DNA of 64,000 nt, taken from Streptomyces sp. WM4235. Lineage in GTDB: Bacteria > Actinomycetota > Actinomycetes > Streptomycetales > Streptomycetaceae. The translations under genes and the position numbers were made by a program. Positions 23,570 to 33,121 of this stretch are shown here, piece by piece (the stretch's first letter is position 1; each line of letters opens with the position of its first letter). The stretch spans positions 98,305 through 162,304 of the forward strand of contig NZ_LGDE01000436.1 in the NCBI RefSeq assembly GCF_001279725.1. Direction: 5' to 3'. The notes under the pieces are model-generated. The model was not told the origin of the DNA. It saw only the letters and a program-made list of their open reading frames with translations, and did not search any database.

Positions 23570-26500
23570 TCAGACCTCTTCGACGCTGCTCGGCTCGCGC
23601 CGGGACAGGTCGATACCGAGCTCCTCCGCCGCGCGGAAGACGTCCTCGTCGGTGTCGCGCATCTCGATGGACATGCCGTCCGAGGACAGCACCTCCACGT
23701 TGAGGCAGAGCGACTGCATTTCCTTGATGAGCACCTTGAAGGACTCGGGAATGCCCGGCTCGGGGATGTTCTCGCCCTTGACGATGGCCTCGTAGACCTT
23801 CACGCGGCCGGTGACGTCATCGGACTTGATGGTCAGCAGCTCCTGGAGGGCGTAAGCGGCGCCATAAGCCTCAAGCGCCCACACCTCCATCTCACCGAAG
23901 CGCTGGCCACCGAACTGCGCCTTACCACCCAGCGGCTGCTGCGTGATCATCGAGTACGGACCGGTCGACCGAGCGTGGAGCTTGTCGTCGACCAGGTGGT
24001 GGAGCTTGAGGATGTACATGTACCCGATGGAAACCGGGTCCGGGAACGGCTCGCCGGAGCGGCCGTCGAACAGACGCGCCTTGCCGGACGGGAGGACCAG
24101 ACGGTCACCGTCACGGTTCGGGATGGTGTGCTCGAAGAGGCCGGCGAGCTCGTCTTCGCGGGCACCGTCGAACACCGGGGTGGCGACGTTGGTACCGGGC
24201 TCGACGCGGTCGGCACCGATGACCTTCAGTCGCTCGGCCCACTCCTCGGCGAGACCGGAGACGTCCCAGCCGCGGCTGGCGAGCCAGCCGAGGTGGATCT
24301 CCAGGACCTGTCCCGGGTTCATTCGGGACGGGACACCCAGGGGGTTCAGGATGATGTCGACCGGCGTGCCGTCCTCAAGGAAGGGCATGTCCTCGATCGG
24401 AAGGATCTTGGAGATGACACCCTTGTTGCCGTGGCGGCCGGCGAGCTTGTCACCGTCGGTGATCTTGCGCTTCTGGGCGACGTAGACGCGAACCAGCTGG
24501 TTCACGCCCGGAGGAAGCTCGTCGCCCTCCTCGCGGTCGAAGACGCGGACACCGATGACCTTGCCGATCTCACCGTGAGGAACCTTGAGCGAGGTGTCAC
24601 GCACCTCGCGGGCCTTCTCACCGAAGATCGCGCGGAGCAGACGCTCCTCCGGGGTCAGCTCGGTCTCACCCTTGGGCGTGACCTTGCCGACCAGGATGTC
24701 GCCGGCGACGACGTCCGCACCGATGCGGATGATGCCGCGCTCGTCGAGGTCCGCGAGGACCTCCTCGGAGACGTTCGGGATGTCCCGGGTGATCTCCTCG
24801 GGGCCCAGCTTGGTGTCACGGGCGTCGACCTCGTGCTCCTCGATGTGAATCGAGGAGAGGACGTCGTCCTGCACGAGGCGCTGCGACAGGATGATCGCGT
24901 CCTCGTAGTTGTGACCTTCCCAGGGCATGAACGCGACGAGCAGGTTCTTGCCGAGGGCCATTTCGCCCTCTTCGGTCGCGGGACCGTCGGCGAGGACCTG
25001 CGCCTCGATGATGCGGTCACCCTCGTTGACGATGACCTTCTGGTTGACCGAGGTGCCCTGGTTCGAGCGGGAGAACTTCGCGACACGGTACGTGGTGTAC
25101 GTGCCGTCGTCGTTGGCGACGGTGATGTAGTCGGCCGAGACCTCCTGGACGACACCGTCCTTCTCCGCACGAATCGAGTCACCGGCGTCGACGGCGCAGC
25201 GGTACTCCATGCCGGTGCCGACGAGCGGCGCCTCCGCCTTGATGAGCGGAACGGCCTGGCGCATCATGTTCGCGCCCATGAGGGCACGGTTGGCGTCGTC
25301 GTGCTCCAGGAAGGGGATCATCGCGGTCGCGACGGACACCATCTGGCGCGGGGAGACGTCCATGTAGTCGACGTCGTCGCCGGCGATGTAGTCGATCTCG
25401 CCGCCACGACGGCGAACCAGTACGCGGTTCTCCGTGAAGCGCATGTCGTCGGACAGGCCGGCGTTGGCCTGGGCGATGACGAAGCGGTCTTCCTCGTCCG
25501 CGGTCAGGTAGTCGACGTCGTCGGTGACGACACCTTCGATGACCTTGCGGTACGGGGTCTCGACGAAACCGAACGCGTTGACGCGACCGTAGGACGCGAG
25601 CGAGCCGATCAGACCGATGTTCGGGCCTTCGGGGGTCTCGATCGGGCACATGCGGCCGTAGTGCGACGGGTGCACGTCACGGACCTCGAAGCCGGCCCGC
25701 TCACGCGAGAGACCACCCGGGCCGAGCGCCGACAGACGGCGCTTGTGGGTGAGACCCGACAGCGGGTTGTTCTGGTCCATGAACTGCGACAGCTGGCTGG
25801 TGCCGAAGAACTCCTTGATGGAGGCGACGACCGGCCGGATGTTGATCAGGGTCTGCGGCGTGATCGCCTCGACGTCCTGGGTCGTCATCCGCTCGCGGAC
25901 GACGCGCTCCATACGAGCCAGACCCGTGCGGACCTGGTTCTGGATGAGCTCGCCGACGTTGCGCAGACGACGGTTGCCGAAGTGGTCGATGTCGTCGGTC
26001 TCGACGACGATCGAACGGCCGGACTCGCCGGTCGTCTCGGTCTCACCGGCGTGCAGCTTGACCAGGTACTTGATGGTCGCGATGACGTCGTCGGTGGTCA
26101 GCACACCGGCGTCGAGCGGCTCGTCCGCGCCGAGCTTCTTGTTCACCTTGTAGCGGCCGACCTTGGCGAGGTCGTAGCGCTTCGGGTTGAAGTAGAGGTT
26201 CTCGAGCAGCGTCTGAGCGGCCTCGCGGGTCGGCGGTTCGCCCGGACGCAGCTTGCGGTAGATGTCGAGCAGCGCGTCGTCCTGGCCCTGGGTGTGGTCC
26301 TTCTCCAGGGTGGCGCGCATGGACTCGTACTCGCCGAACTCTTCGAGGATCTGCTCGGTGGTCCAGCCGAGAGCCTTCAGGAGGACGGTGACGGACTGCT
26401 TGCGCTTGCGGTCGATGCGGACACCGACCATGTCGCGCTTGTCGATCTCCATCTCCAGCCAGGCACCCCGGGACGGGATGATCTTGGCTGCGAAGATGTC

Positions 26501-27052
26501 CTTGTCGGACGTCTTGTCGATGGAGGAGTCGAAGTAGACACCAGGGGAACGGACCAGCTGCGACACGACGACACGCTCGGTGCCGTTGATGACGAACGTG
26601 CCCTTGTTGGTCATGAGCGGGAAATCGCCCATGAAGACCGTCTGAGACTTGATCTCTCCGGTCTCGTTGTTCGTGAACTCGGCGGTGACGAAAAGCGGCG
26701 CCGCGAACGTGAAGTCGCGGTCCTTGCACTCGTCGACCGAGTTCTTCGCCGGCTCGAAACGGTGGTCGCGGAACGTCAGCGACATCGACCCGGAGAAGTC
26801 CTCGATCGGCGAGATCTCCTCGAAGATCTCTTCCAGACCGGACTTGGTGGGAACGTCCTGTCCGCTCTCAAGCGCCGACTCGACGCGAGACTTCCAGGCG
26901 GCGTTGCCGAGCAGCCAGTCAAAGCTCTCGGTCTGCAGCGCCAGGAGGTTCGGAACCTCGAGGGGCTCCTTGATCTTTGCAAAGGAGATGCGCAGCGGGG
27001 CGGTGCTGGCACCGTTGTTCGTATTGGTCGAGGCGTTGCGCGAGGCGGCCAA
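23570..27052 (-). CDS. rpoB: RNA polymerase beta subunit
   Basis: 1160 residues from a TTG start at 27052 ([16 protein letters not shown]), with GGAAGGA 8 nt upstream; the longer ATG reading is not conserved. The rifampicin region reads [15 protein letters not shown] followed by [13 protein letters not shown], wild type at the common resistance positions (the equivalents of D516, H526 and S531). The protein forms the RNA polymerase catalytic cleft with RpoC. It has its own promoter at 27232..27260 in addition to read-through from rplL. Confidence 0.98.
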   Translation of the reverse strand: MAASRNASTNTNNGASTAPLRISFAKIKEPLEVPNLLALQTESFDWLLGNAAWKSRVESALESGQDVPTKSGLEEIFEEISPIEDFSGSMSLTFRDHRFEPAKNSVDECKDRDFTFAAPLFVTAEFTNNETGEIKSQTVFMGDFPLMTNKGTFVINGTERVVVSQLVRSPGVYFDSSIDKTSDKDIFAAKIIPSRGAWLEMEIDKRDMVGVRIDRKRKQSVTVLLKALGWTTEQILEEFGEYESMRATLEKDHTQGQDDALLDIYRKLRPGEPPTREAAQTLLENLYFNPKRYDLAKVGRYKVNKKLGADEPLDAGVLTTDDVIATIKYLVKLHAGETETTGESGRSIVVETDDIDHFGNRRLRNVGELIQNQVRTGLARMERVVRERMTTQDVEAITPQTLINIRPVVASIKEFFGTSQLSQFMDQNNPLSGLTHKRRLSALGPGGLSRERAGFEVRDVHPSHYGRMCPIETPEGPNIGLIGSLASYGRVNAFGFVETPYRKVIEGVVTDDVDYLTADEEDRFVIAQANAGLSDDMRFTENRVLVRRRGGEIDYIAGDDVDYMDVSPRQMVSVATAMIPFLEHDDANRALMGANMMRQAVPLIKAEAPLVGTGMEYRCAVDAGDSIRAEKDGVVQEVSADYITVANDDGTYTTYRVAKFSRSNQGTSVNQKVIVNEGDRIIEAQVLADGPATEEGEMALGKNLLVAFMPWEGHNYEDAIILSQRLVQDDVLSSIHIEEHEVDARDTKLGPEEITRDIPNVSEEVLADLDERGIIRIGADVVAGDILVGKVTPKGETELTPEERLLRAIFGEKAREVRDTSLKVPHGEIGKVIGVRVFDREEGDELPPGVNQLVRVYVAQKRKITDGDKLAGRHGNKGVISKILPIEDMPFLEDGTPVDIILNPLGVPSRMNPGQVLEIHLGWLASRGWDVSGLAEEWAERLKVIGADRVEPGTNVATPVFDGAREDELAGLFEHTIPNRDGDRLVLPSGKARLFDGRSGEPFPDPVSIGYMYILKLHHLVDDKLHARSTGPYSMITQQPLGGKAQFGGQRFGEMEVWALEAYGAAYALQELLTIKSDDVTGRVKVYEAIVKGENIPEPGIPESFKVLIKEMQSLCLNVEVLSSDGMSIEMRDTDEDVFRAAEELGIDLSRREPSSVEEV

Positions 27053-27231
27053 GAGGGGGTCCTTCCGAGGGCTCGGACTCACTACGCGCGTACCGGTCCC
27101 AGCCGACACAGAAGACGGACGCCCCCGACTTGGCCGAAAGACCAGGTCAGGACGGATCAATCAAGTGTGCTCAAGCGTGGGCATGCCCCTGGCGACGGGC
27201 AGGGGGCAGCTAACAGGCAGCGCAAAGGGTC

Positions 27232-27260
27232 AGTGTAGCCACTCGGCTCACTGATGTCCA
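27232..27260 (-). promoter_or_regulatory. rpoBC promoter
   Basis: TGGACA (27260..27255), 17 bp, then TACACT (27237..27232) on the minus strand, both near the HrdB consensus. Predicted start near 27225. Confidence 0.65.
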
Positions 27261-27585
27261 GACCAGGTTTCCGGAAACCGGCAACAGGCCTTCCCCGTGT
27301 CGTTTAAAAACCAACCCTGCATCCAACGCTGCGGCGCTCTCGTACACAGAGCGCGTATCAGTACTGCCCTCTTCGTAGTCGATCCATGCCTCGGATCGTC
27401 GATCCTCGCCTCGGATCACCGGAGCGAGCCGACCCATCTCACGACGGGTCTGAGAATTGCGCGCCACCGGCCGTTCGTCAAGGCCCCCTGCTCCGAGCGG
27501 ATCATCTCCGGACCCTGCTTCGAGGCAACGAAGATCACCCTACTCCCCAACGAGACCAGGGCAAGTCAGGCACTCCGGGTACGCC

Positions 27586-27641
27586 AAAGGGCGACCACCC
27601 TTACGGGTGATCGCCCTTTGAAGAGGCTTCAGAGAGCCTCT
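27586..27641 (-). terminator. Partial terminator after rplL
   Basis: Two hairpins. The first is AGAGGCT/AGCCTCT (27622..27628 with 27635..27641), 6 bp after the rplL stop. The second is a 9-bp stem (27586..27594 with 27611..27619), one mismatch, 5 more bp and a TTAC loop, ending in UUU on the minus strand with no long U-run. It is likely to give incomplete termination, reducing rpoBC relative to rplJL. Confidence 0.6.
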
Positions 27642-27647
27642 GAGGTG

Positions 27648-28046
27648 TTACTTGACCTCGACAGCCGCGCCGGCAGCCTTGAGGGACTCGGCGGCCTTGT
27701 CAGCGGCCTCCTTGGCGACCTTCTCGAGAACCGGCTTCGGAGCGCCGTCGACGAGGTCCTTGGCCTCCTTCAGACCCAGGGAGGTCAGCTCGCGCACGAC
27801 CTTGATGACCTGGATCTTCTTGTCGCCGGCACCGGTGAGGATGACGTCGAACTCGTCCTGCTCCTCGGGGGCGTCGGCAACCGGGCCACCGGAGACCGGG
27901 GCGGCGGCGACGGCCGCGGCGGCGGTGACGTCGAACTTCTCCTCGAAGGCCTTCACGAACTCGGAGAGCTCGATGAGGGTCATCTCCTCGAACTGGGCGA
28001 GGAGGTCGTCCTGAGAGAGCTTCGCCATGATGGGCGATCCTTCCAC
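27648..28046 (-). CDS. rplL: 50S ribosomal protein L7/L12
   Basis: 132 residues. The N-terminal dimerisation domain ([21 protein letters not shown]), an Ala/Gly/Pro hinge (about 45-60), and the C-terminal factor-binding domain ending [12 protein letters not shown]...AAVEVK are all visible. Several copies form the stalk on L10 and recruit EF-Tu and EF-G. It follows rplJ by 92 bp with two hairpins in the gap. Confidence 0.97.
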   Translation of the reverse strand: MEGSPIMAKLSQDDLLAQFEEMTLIELSEFVKAFEEKFDVTAAAAVAAAPVSGGPVADAPEEQDEFDVILTGAGDKKIQVIKVVRELTSLGLKEAKDLVDGAPKPVLEKVAKEAADKAAESLKAAGAAVEVK

Positions 28047-28076
28047 TAATTCGGCAGGTGCCGGATGTATATAGAG

Positions 28077-28123
28077 GCGGGCGTAACGGCCCGCTACGAC
28101 CCACGCACTAGGCGGCGTGGATC
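28077..28123 (-). other. Two hairpins in the rplJ-rplL gap
   Basis: A 9-bp stem (28098..28106 with 28115..28123, one G-U pair on the transcript) and a 6-bp GCGGGC/GCCCGC stem (28077..28082 with 28089..28094). They may raise rplL translation or stability, since L7/L12 is needed in several copies per L10. Confidence 0.5.
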
Positions 28124-28138
28124 AGTGCGCGAGCCGAA

Positions 28139-28669
28139 TTACTCGGCACCGCCCTGCTCGGCGAGCTTGACGCGAAGCGCTTCCGCGGTGCGGACGAACT
28201 TCGACGGCAGCGCCTGGAAGAGCGAGGCAGCCTGAGACTGCTTGCCCTTGAACGCGCCGGCCAGCTTGCTGAGCAGAACCTCGCGGGACTCGAGGTCCGC
28301 AAGCTTCTTGATCTCATCGGCGGTGAGCGCCTTACCATCAAGGACACCCGCCTTGATGATGAGGTTCGGGTTGTCCTTGGCGAAGTCACGCAGGCTCTTC
28401 GCCGACTCCACCGGGTCACCGGTGATGAAGGCGACCGCGGTCGGACCAGCGAAGTGCTCGTCCAGCGCGGTGATCCCGGCCTGGTTGGCCGCAATCTTGG
28501 TCAGCGTGTTCTTCACCACGGCGTACTGGGCGTTCTCACCGAGCGAACGACGCAGCGTCTTGAGCTGCGCCACGGTGAGACCCCGGTACTCGGTCAGCAC
28601 GGCGGCGTTCGAGCTCTGGAACGCGTCCTTGAGCTCGGCTACCGCGGCAGCCTTGTTGGGCGTCGGCAT
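28139..28669 (-). CDS. rplJ: 50S ribosomal protein L10
   Basis: 176 residues from ATG at 28669, AAGGAGG 10 nt upstream. The ATG at 28906 is rejected because it would translate the leader. L10 is the base of the ribosomal stalk: N-terminal rRNA-binding domain (about 1-130) and a C-terminal helix that binds L7/L12 dimers. Known in many bacteria to bind its own leader with L12 and repress the operon. Confidence 0.97.
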   Translation of the reverse strand: MPTPNKAAAVAELKDAFQSSNAAVLTEYRGLTVAQLKTLRRSLGENAQYAVVKNTLTKIAANQAGITALDEHFAGPTAVAFITGDPVESAKSLRDFAKDNPNLIIKAGVLDGKALTADEIKKLADLESREVLLSKLAGAFKGKQSQAASLFQALPSKFVRTAEALRVKLAEQGGAE

Positions 28670-28874
28670 AGCGCTTCGGCCTCCTTCCGGGTGATGAGGA
28701 CCGCTCAGAAGGGGCTGAACAACAAGAACGCCCCGGCGCAAGCGCACGGGGCGTAGCTCAACCGAATGACTCCGGGAACTTTCCACGAACACCTGCGCAG
28801 GACGTCCGCATTCAGCGGATCCTTCGGCCACCGCACCCTTGCGAGCACGGCAACGACCAGCGGTCTTTGGCTTC
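28670..28874 (-). promoter_or_regulatory. L10 leader region
   Basis: The leader is about 205 nt between the predicted start and rplJ. It ends with an intrinsic terminator (28715..28754). L10 leaders of the rplJL operon are widely conserved and bind L10-L12. The position and a downstream attenuator fit this class; the kink-turn core was not verified by eye. Confidence 0.65.
28715..28754 (-). terminator. Attenuator terminator in the L10 leader
   Basis: A perfect 8-bp outer stem ACGCCCCG/CGGGGCGT (28728..28735 with 28747..28754) plus an inner GCGC pair, followed on the minus strand by TTCTTGTTGTT. The U-rich tail right before the rplJ ribosome binding site is what an attenuator should look like. 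Confidence 0.8.
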
Positions 28875-28880
28875 CGGGGA

Positions 28881-28910
28881 ATCGTACGTGAACCAGACCT
28901 TGTCAAGCAA
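28881..28910 (-). promoter_or_regulatory. Candidate rplJL promoter
   Basis: TACGAT (28886..28881) is preceded by TTGCTT (28910..28905) at 18 bp. A perfect TTGACA (28906..28901) is also there but at 14 bp, which is too close. Predicted start near 28874. Confidence 0.5.
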
Positions 28911-28954
28911 ATCCGCTCGGGATCAGCTCGTACGGCGGGTTCGGGAGGGGCCGA

Positions 28955-29824
28955 TCAGCCCTGCTCGCCGCTGTCCTTCATCATCTCGGCGAGGTCCATG
29001 ACCTGGTCGGCCGGCGGGGCGGCGATCTCGACCGGCTTGTTGAAGTCCAGGAACTTGATGGTCATGTCCATCGGGCCCTTGGTGGCGGTGCCGCGGGTGC
29101 GGACCTGCTTGGTGTGGTCCTGCTCGTCGATCCACATGTCCACGGTCAGGCTCTTGACGCCCTCGTCCTCCATCGCCTTGAGGGACTTCTCCCGGCGCTC
29201 CTTGGCCTCCGGGGTGCCCGAGGCCAGCGAGGCCCGCATCTTCTCCAGGGGGACGGTGCCGACGAGGTGCCGCGTCTTCACGCCGTCGATGGTCTCCTCG
29301 CCGAGGGACTTGAGGTCCTCGGCCTTGAGCAGCTCGTCGGCCTTGTCGCCCGGGTTCTCGCCCTGCGCGCCCTGACCGAGGCCTTCCATCTTCTTCGAGG
29401 TCTCGGCGCCCATCGCCTTCATGTCGAACTTCATCCACTTGCCCTCGCTGCCCAGGTACATGGCACCGTCCAGCAGGCGGATCTCGACCGACTCGGCGCC
29501 GCCCGCGGCTCCGGGGGCGGCCATCTTCATGGCCATGGCCACCGTGGGCTTCATGCGCATGGAGGCCTCGCCGGAGACCTTCTCGCCCATGGCGGTCCCG
29601 GACATGGTGTAGCGAAGCGAGGTGAGCTCCTCGGACTTCTTCTTCACCTTCTCCAGGTACGCGGCCGGCGTGACCTCGATGGCGGCCTTGGACGGCGCCG
29701 CGGCGGCCGGGGTCGCCGACTTGGCCGCTCCGTCCTTCTTGCCGTCCTCGCACGCCGTGGCCCCACCCACGAGCAGGACGGCGGCCAGGACGGCGCCGGC
29801 GGTTTTGTTGCGGTGTACGAGCAT
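28955..29824 (-). CDS. Secreted lipoprotein, LppX/LprAFG-like
   Basis: 289 residues. A signal peptide (MLVHRNKTAGAVLAAVLLVG) ends in a lipobox-like GATAC with Cys25. An Ala/Lys-rich linker follows, then a domain with TSLRYTMSGTAMGEKVSGEA and later TVDMWIDEQDHTKQVR, the pattern of LolA-fold lipoproteins such as LppX/LprAFG or DUF1396, which bind lipids in mycobacteria. The family call is by pattern only. It lies alone between the rplKA terminator and the rplJ promoter. The upstream region has GGCGTG-ATC-CACGCC and GTGTGG/CCACAC dyads. Confidence 0.75.
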   Translation of the reverse strand: MLVHRNKTAGAVLAAVLLVGGATACEDGKKDGAAKSATPAAAAPSKAAIEVTPAAYLEKVKKKSEELTSLRYTMSGTAMGEKVSGEASMRMKPTVAMAMKMAAPGAAGGAESVEIRLLDGAMYLGSEGKWMKFDMKAMGAETSKKMEGLGQGAQGENPGDKADELLKAEDLKSLGEETIDGVKTRHLVGTVPLEKMRASLASGTPEAKERREKSLKAMEDEGVKSLTVDMWIDEQDHTKQVRTRGTATKGPMDMTIKFLDFNKPVEIAAPPADQVMDLAEMMKDSGEQG

Positions 29825-29950
29825 GTTGGAGTCCCCACCCCTGGTGTGATTGTTTGATTGATTTCGACCTTACGTGGCGTGATCCACGCCGTCGTGCGCA
29901 TTTCCCGTCAATCCGTGCAGGTGTGGCGCGCTCCACACAAGGTCAGGCAA

Positions 29951-29996
29951 AGAAAACGGGCCCCTCGGCTCCCGTGAGGGAGCCGAGGGGCCCGTT
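29951..29996 (-). terminator. rplKA terminator
   Basis: A perfect 19-bp stem (29955..29973 with 29978..29996), a 4-nt loop, then a TTTT-C-TTT tail on the minus strand. A strong intrinsic terminator, 39 bp after rplA. Confidence 0.92.
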
Positions 29997-30035
29997 CTGC
30001 CGTTCAGCGAGCCCGAGGGCTCAGAGCCGTGAGGC

Positions 30036-30764
30036 TCAGACCGCGGCCGGGTCTTCCTCGACGAGGAGGTTCCGGGTGCGGTTCGAGTCCAGCTGAATGC
30101 CGGGACCCATCGTGGTGCTCAGGGCGGCCTTCTTGATGTAACGGCCCTTCGCGGCGGACGGCTTCAGACGAAGGATCTCGTCCAGGGCCGCGCCGTAGTT
30201 CTCGACGAGCTGCTCATCGGAGAAGGAGACCTTGCCGATGATGAAGTGCAGGTTCGAGTGCTTGTCGACGCGGAACTCGATCTTGCCACCCTTGATCTCG
30301 GTGACAGCCTTGGCGACGTCCATCGTGACGGTGCCGGTCTTCGGGTTCGGCATGAGGCCACGGGGACCGAGCACGCGGCCGAGGCGGCCGACCTTGCCCA
30401 TGAGGTCCGGGGTGGCGACAACGGCGTCGAACTCGTTGAGGCGGTTGCCCTTCGCGATCTCGTTGATCAGCTCGTCGTCGCCGACGATGTCGGCGCCGGC
30501 GGCTTCCGCGGCCGCAGCACGGTCACCGGTCGCGAAGACCAGGACCCGGGCGGTCTTGCCGGTGCCGTGCGGGAGGTTCACGGTGCCGCGGACCATCTGG
30601 TCGGCCTTGCGCGGGTCTACACCCAGGCGGAAGGCGACCTCGACGGTGCTGTCGAACTTGGTGGCGGAGGTCTCCTTGGCGAGACGGACGGCCTCGAGCG
30701 GGGCGTACTGCTTCTCCCGGTCGACCTTGGCGTCCGCAGCGCGGAGAGTCTTGCTGCGCTTCAC
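30036..30764 (-). CDS. rplA: 50S ribosomal protein L1
   Basis: 242 residues, the two-domain L1 of the mobile stalk. Conserved [21 protein letters not shown] and [12 protein letters not shown] are present. L1 is a known repressor of its own operon by binding the leader RNA. It follows rplK by 91 bp. Confidence 0.98.
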   Translation of the reverse strand: MKRSKTLRAADAKVDREKQYAPLEAVRLAKETSATKFDSTVEVAFRLGVDPRKADQMVRGTVNLPHGTGKTARVLVFATGDRAAAAEAAGADIVGDDELINEIAKGNRLNEFDAVVATPDLMGKVGRLGRVLGPRGLMPNPKTGTVTMDVAKAVTEIKGGKIEFRVDKHSNLHFIIGKVSFSDEQLVENYGAALDEILRLKPSAAKGRYIKKAALSTTMGPGIQLDSNRTRNLLVEEDPAAV

Positions 30765-30855
30765 TTCTGCTCCTGTGTTGTGACTTCAGGCGTGGAGTCG
30801 TGGTGCGGACCAGCGCTTGGCCCTACCACTGGTGTTGCCGGGCGGTGTGGCTGAA

Positions 30856-31290
30856 TCAGCCTTCGACCGTGATGCCCATCGAACGCGCGGTGCCGGCGAT
30901 GATCTTCTCGGCCGCGTCGATGTCGTTGGCGTTGAGGTCAGGCATCTTGAGCGTGGCGATCTCGCGGACCTGGTCACGCGTGAGCTTCGCGACCTTGGTC
31001 TTGTGCGGCTCGCCGGAGCCCTTCTCCACGCCCGCGCTCTTCAGGATGAGGCGCGCGGCCGGCGGAGTCTTGGTGATGAAGGTGAAGGAACGGTCGTCGT
31101 AGACCGTGATCTCCACCGGCACGACCATGCCACGCTGCGACTCGGTCGCGGCGTTGTAGGCCTTGCAGAACTCCATGATGTTGACGCCGTGCTGACCGAG
31201 CGCGGGGCCGACCGGCGGAGCCGGGTTGGCCGCACCGGCCTTGATCTGGAGCTTGATAAGCCCCGTGATCTTCTTCTTCTTGGGAGGCAT
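30856..31290 (-). CDS. rplK: 50S ribosomal protein L11
   Basis: 144 residues. N-terminal [22 protein letters not shown] binds thiostrepton and RelA-related factors; the C-terminal domain binds 23S rRNA around the GTPase centre. In streptomycetes L11 also matters for ppGpp synthesis (relC). It starts after a clear nusG terminator, so rplKA should have its own promoter in 31291-31384; a CGCACC...GGTGCG hairpin is visible there. Confidence 0.98.
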
Positions 31291-31384
31291 TGCTCTCTCC
31301 GGGTCCTAGTGAGAGTTTTCGCCTTCATCCGGTCATCCGGATGGAGGCATACCGCACCACGATAACGGGTATCGGTGCGAGGCT

Positions 31385-31430
31385 AAAAACCGAGCAGGTC
31401 AGACCACCCTTTTCGGGGCGATCTGACCTG
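31385..31430 (-). terminator. nusG terminator
   Basis: A 9-bp perfect outer stem (31395..31403 with 31422..31430) extends to about 15 bp with two G-U pairs, and a GAAA-containing loop. On the minus strand it is followed by CTCGGTTTTT (T-run 31389..31385). It separates nusG from rplKA. Confidence 0.88.
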
Positions 31431-31458
31431 TTCGAAGCAGTTGCTCAGAGGAACGTGA

Positions 31459-32373
31459 TCAGTTCTTCTGGATCTGGTCGAAGCTGAGCTCGACCGGGGT
31501 CTCGCGGCCGAAGATCTCGACGAGACCCTTGACCTTCTTCGAGTCCGGGTTGATCTCGTTGATCGTCGCCTGCAGCGTCGCGAACGGGCCGTCGGTGACG
31601 GTGACCGAGTCGCCGACCTCGAAGTCGAGGACCTCGATGGTGCGCTTGACGGCGGGCGCGGGCAGGCCCGCGGCCTCGGCGGCGGCCTTGTCGGCCTTCT
31701 CCTTGGCCTCCGGCGCGAGCATCTTGAGGATCTCGTCCAGGGTCAGCGGGTACGGGTCGTAGGCGTTGCCGACGAATCCGGTGACACCGGGGGTGTTGCG
31801 GACGACGCCCCAGGACTCGTTCGTCAGATCCATGCGAACGAGAACGTAGCCGGGCAGCTTGTTCTGCCGGACGTTCTTGCGCTCGCCGTTCTTGATCTGG
31901 ACGATCTCTTCCTCGGGCACCTCGGCCTGGTAGATGAACTCCTCGACGTTCAGCGAGACGGCGCGCTGCTCCAGGTTCGCCTTCACGCGCTTCTCGTAGC
32001 CCGCGTAGGTGTGGATCACGTACCACTCGCCCGGCAGGGAGCGCAGCTCCTGGCGCAGGGCCTCGGTGGGGTCGACCGGCTCGGCGGGCTCGACCTCGGC
32101 GGCCTCTTCGGCAGCCTCGTCGTCCTCGGCCTCTTCGGCGTCCTCGTCGGTCTCGACTTCGTCGGTGGCCTCTTCGGCCTCCGCGTCGTCCTCGGCCTGC
32201 GCGTCACCCTCGTCCTCGACGTGCAGCGCGGCCTCTTCGGCCGCGGCACCCGCCTCGGCGTCGGCGAGCTCGGCTTCGTCGGGGTCCACGGCGTCTGCAG
32301 CCTCGACGATGTCGAGCTCGTCCTCGACGGACTCGACGGAGTCGGGGCTCACGTTCAGGTTCGGGTCAGACAC
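31459..32373 (-). CDS. nusG: Transcription antitermination factor NusG
   Basis: 304 residues from GTG at 32373. The first 110 residues are acidic (Asp/Glu/Ala runs), then the NGN domain (about 115-220, [20 protein letters not shown]) with an insert before the KOW domain ([15 protein letters not shown], about 252-266). The family has about 180 residues in E. coli; the acidic N-terminal extension is typical of streptomycetes. It follows secE, the standard pair. Confidence 0.96.
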   Translation of the reverse strand: MSDPNLNVSPDSVESVEDELDIVEAADAVDPDEAELADAEAGAAAEEAALHVEDEGDAQAEDDAEAEEATDEVETDEDAEEAEDDEAAEEAAEVEPAEPVDPTEALRQELRSLPGEWYVIHTYAGYEKRVKANLEQRAVSLNVEEFIYQAEVPEEEIVQIKNGERKNVRQNKLPGYVLVRMDLTNESWGVVRNTPGVTGFVGNAYDPYPLTLDEILKMLAPEAKEKADKAAAEAAGLPAPAVKRTIEVLDFEVGDSVTVTDGPFATLQATINEINPDSKKVKGLVEIFGRETPVELSFDQIQKN

Positions 32374-32457
32374 GGTGGCTGCTTCTTCCTGGATACAAAA
32401 GGTGGTCGAACATGCGAAAACGGGCGGCACCCATCAAGGCGCCGCCCTCCGCGGGGA

Positions 32458-32739
32458 TCAGCCGAAGACGAACTTGATGGCTTCCTGGAACCCATAGTCA
32501 ATCACGGTCACCAGACCGATCATGATGACGACGAAGACAATCACCACGGTGGTGTACGTCGTGAGTTGGTTGCGGGTCGGCCATACAACCTTGCGGAGTT
32601 CCGCGACGATCTGGCGGTAGAACAGCGCGAGCCGGCCCAGAGGGCCCTTCTTGCCGCGCTTGCCGCCCTTGCGGGCCTTCTTCTCGCGAGTGTCGTCCTC
32701 GGCGTCAGGCATGTCGATGGAGCCCAGGGCGTCCGTCAC
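32458..32739 (-). CDS. secE: Protein translocase subunit SecE
   Basis: 93 residues from GTG at 32739 (AGGTGAG upstream). A basic N-terminal region (TREKKARKGGKRGKKG) precedes the conserved cytoplasmic helix (FYRQIVAELRKVVWPTRN) and one membrane segment (TYTTVVIVFVVIMIGLVTVI). SecE clamps SecY. It lies between tRNA-Trp and nusG. Confidence 0.96.
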   Translation of the reverse strand: MTDALGSIDMPDAEDDTREKKARKGGKRGKKGPLGRLALFYRQIVAELRKVVWPTRNQLTTYTTVVIVFVVIMIGLVTVIDYGFQEAIKFVFG

Positions 32740-32844
32740 GTCTCTCACCTGAATCCGGGTCGTGGCCGTAGCCGCGCCCGGTTGCGCCGCACGGCGTTGC
32801 ATCGAAGTACGTACCTGCGCACACATCCGAGAAGGAGTGTGGAG

Positions 32845-32917
32845 CAGGGCCGGAGGGACTCGAACCCCCAACCGCTGGTTTTGGAGACCAGTGCTCTACC
32901 AATTGAGCTACGACCCT
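32845..32917 (-). tRNA. trpT: tRNA-Trp (CCA)
   Basis: 73 nt. Acceptor AGGGTCG pairs with CGGCCCT; D arm AGCTCAATTGGTAGAGC; anticodon arm CTGGT-CTCCAAA-ACCAG reads CCA; T arm GGGGGTTCGAGTCCCTC. The 3' CCA is not encoded. A TAGGTT -10-like box lies about 19 bp upstream with a weak -35. Its place directly before secE is conserved. Confidence 0.95.
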
Positions 32918-33121
32918 TTGCGTTCCCCAACCTACCGCATCCGAGCGAGTGCACGGAGTGCGCACGCTTTGGAGCTGTCGGCGAGGTCCAACGACAGGTG
33001 AGCATACGTGCTCCTGGCCCTGACGTCGAACAGAAGCCGCCGGGAAGGGCGTCCGGATCTCGTGCGTCCGGTACCTGAAACGGTGTGCGGCGCTTCCGGG
33101 CCGTCTGGGACGATTGGACCC

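Larger units (their letters stand above)
27053..27647 (-). other. rplL-rpoB intergenic region
   Basis: 595 bp with no supported gene. It contains, in transcription order, two hairpins just after rplL (27586..27641), about 320 bp without clear features, the rpoB promoter (27232..27260) and a leader of about 170 nt. This layout allows part of the rplJL transcription to stop before rpoBC. Confidence 0.6.

Noticed and set aside
28077..28123. Third copy of the rpsJ/rpsL leader element in the rplJ-rplL gap
   Set aside because: Only about ten bases (GCGTGGGTCG) match, and the stem there pairs differently, so I treat it as a chance match.
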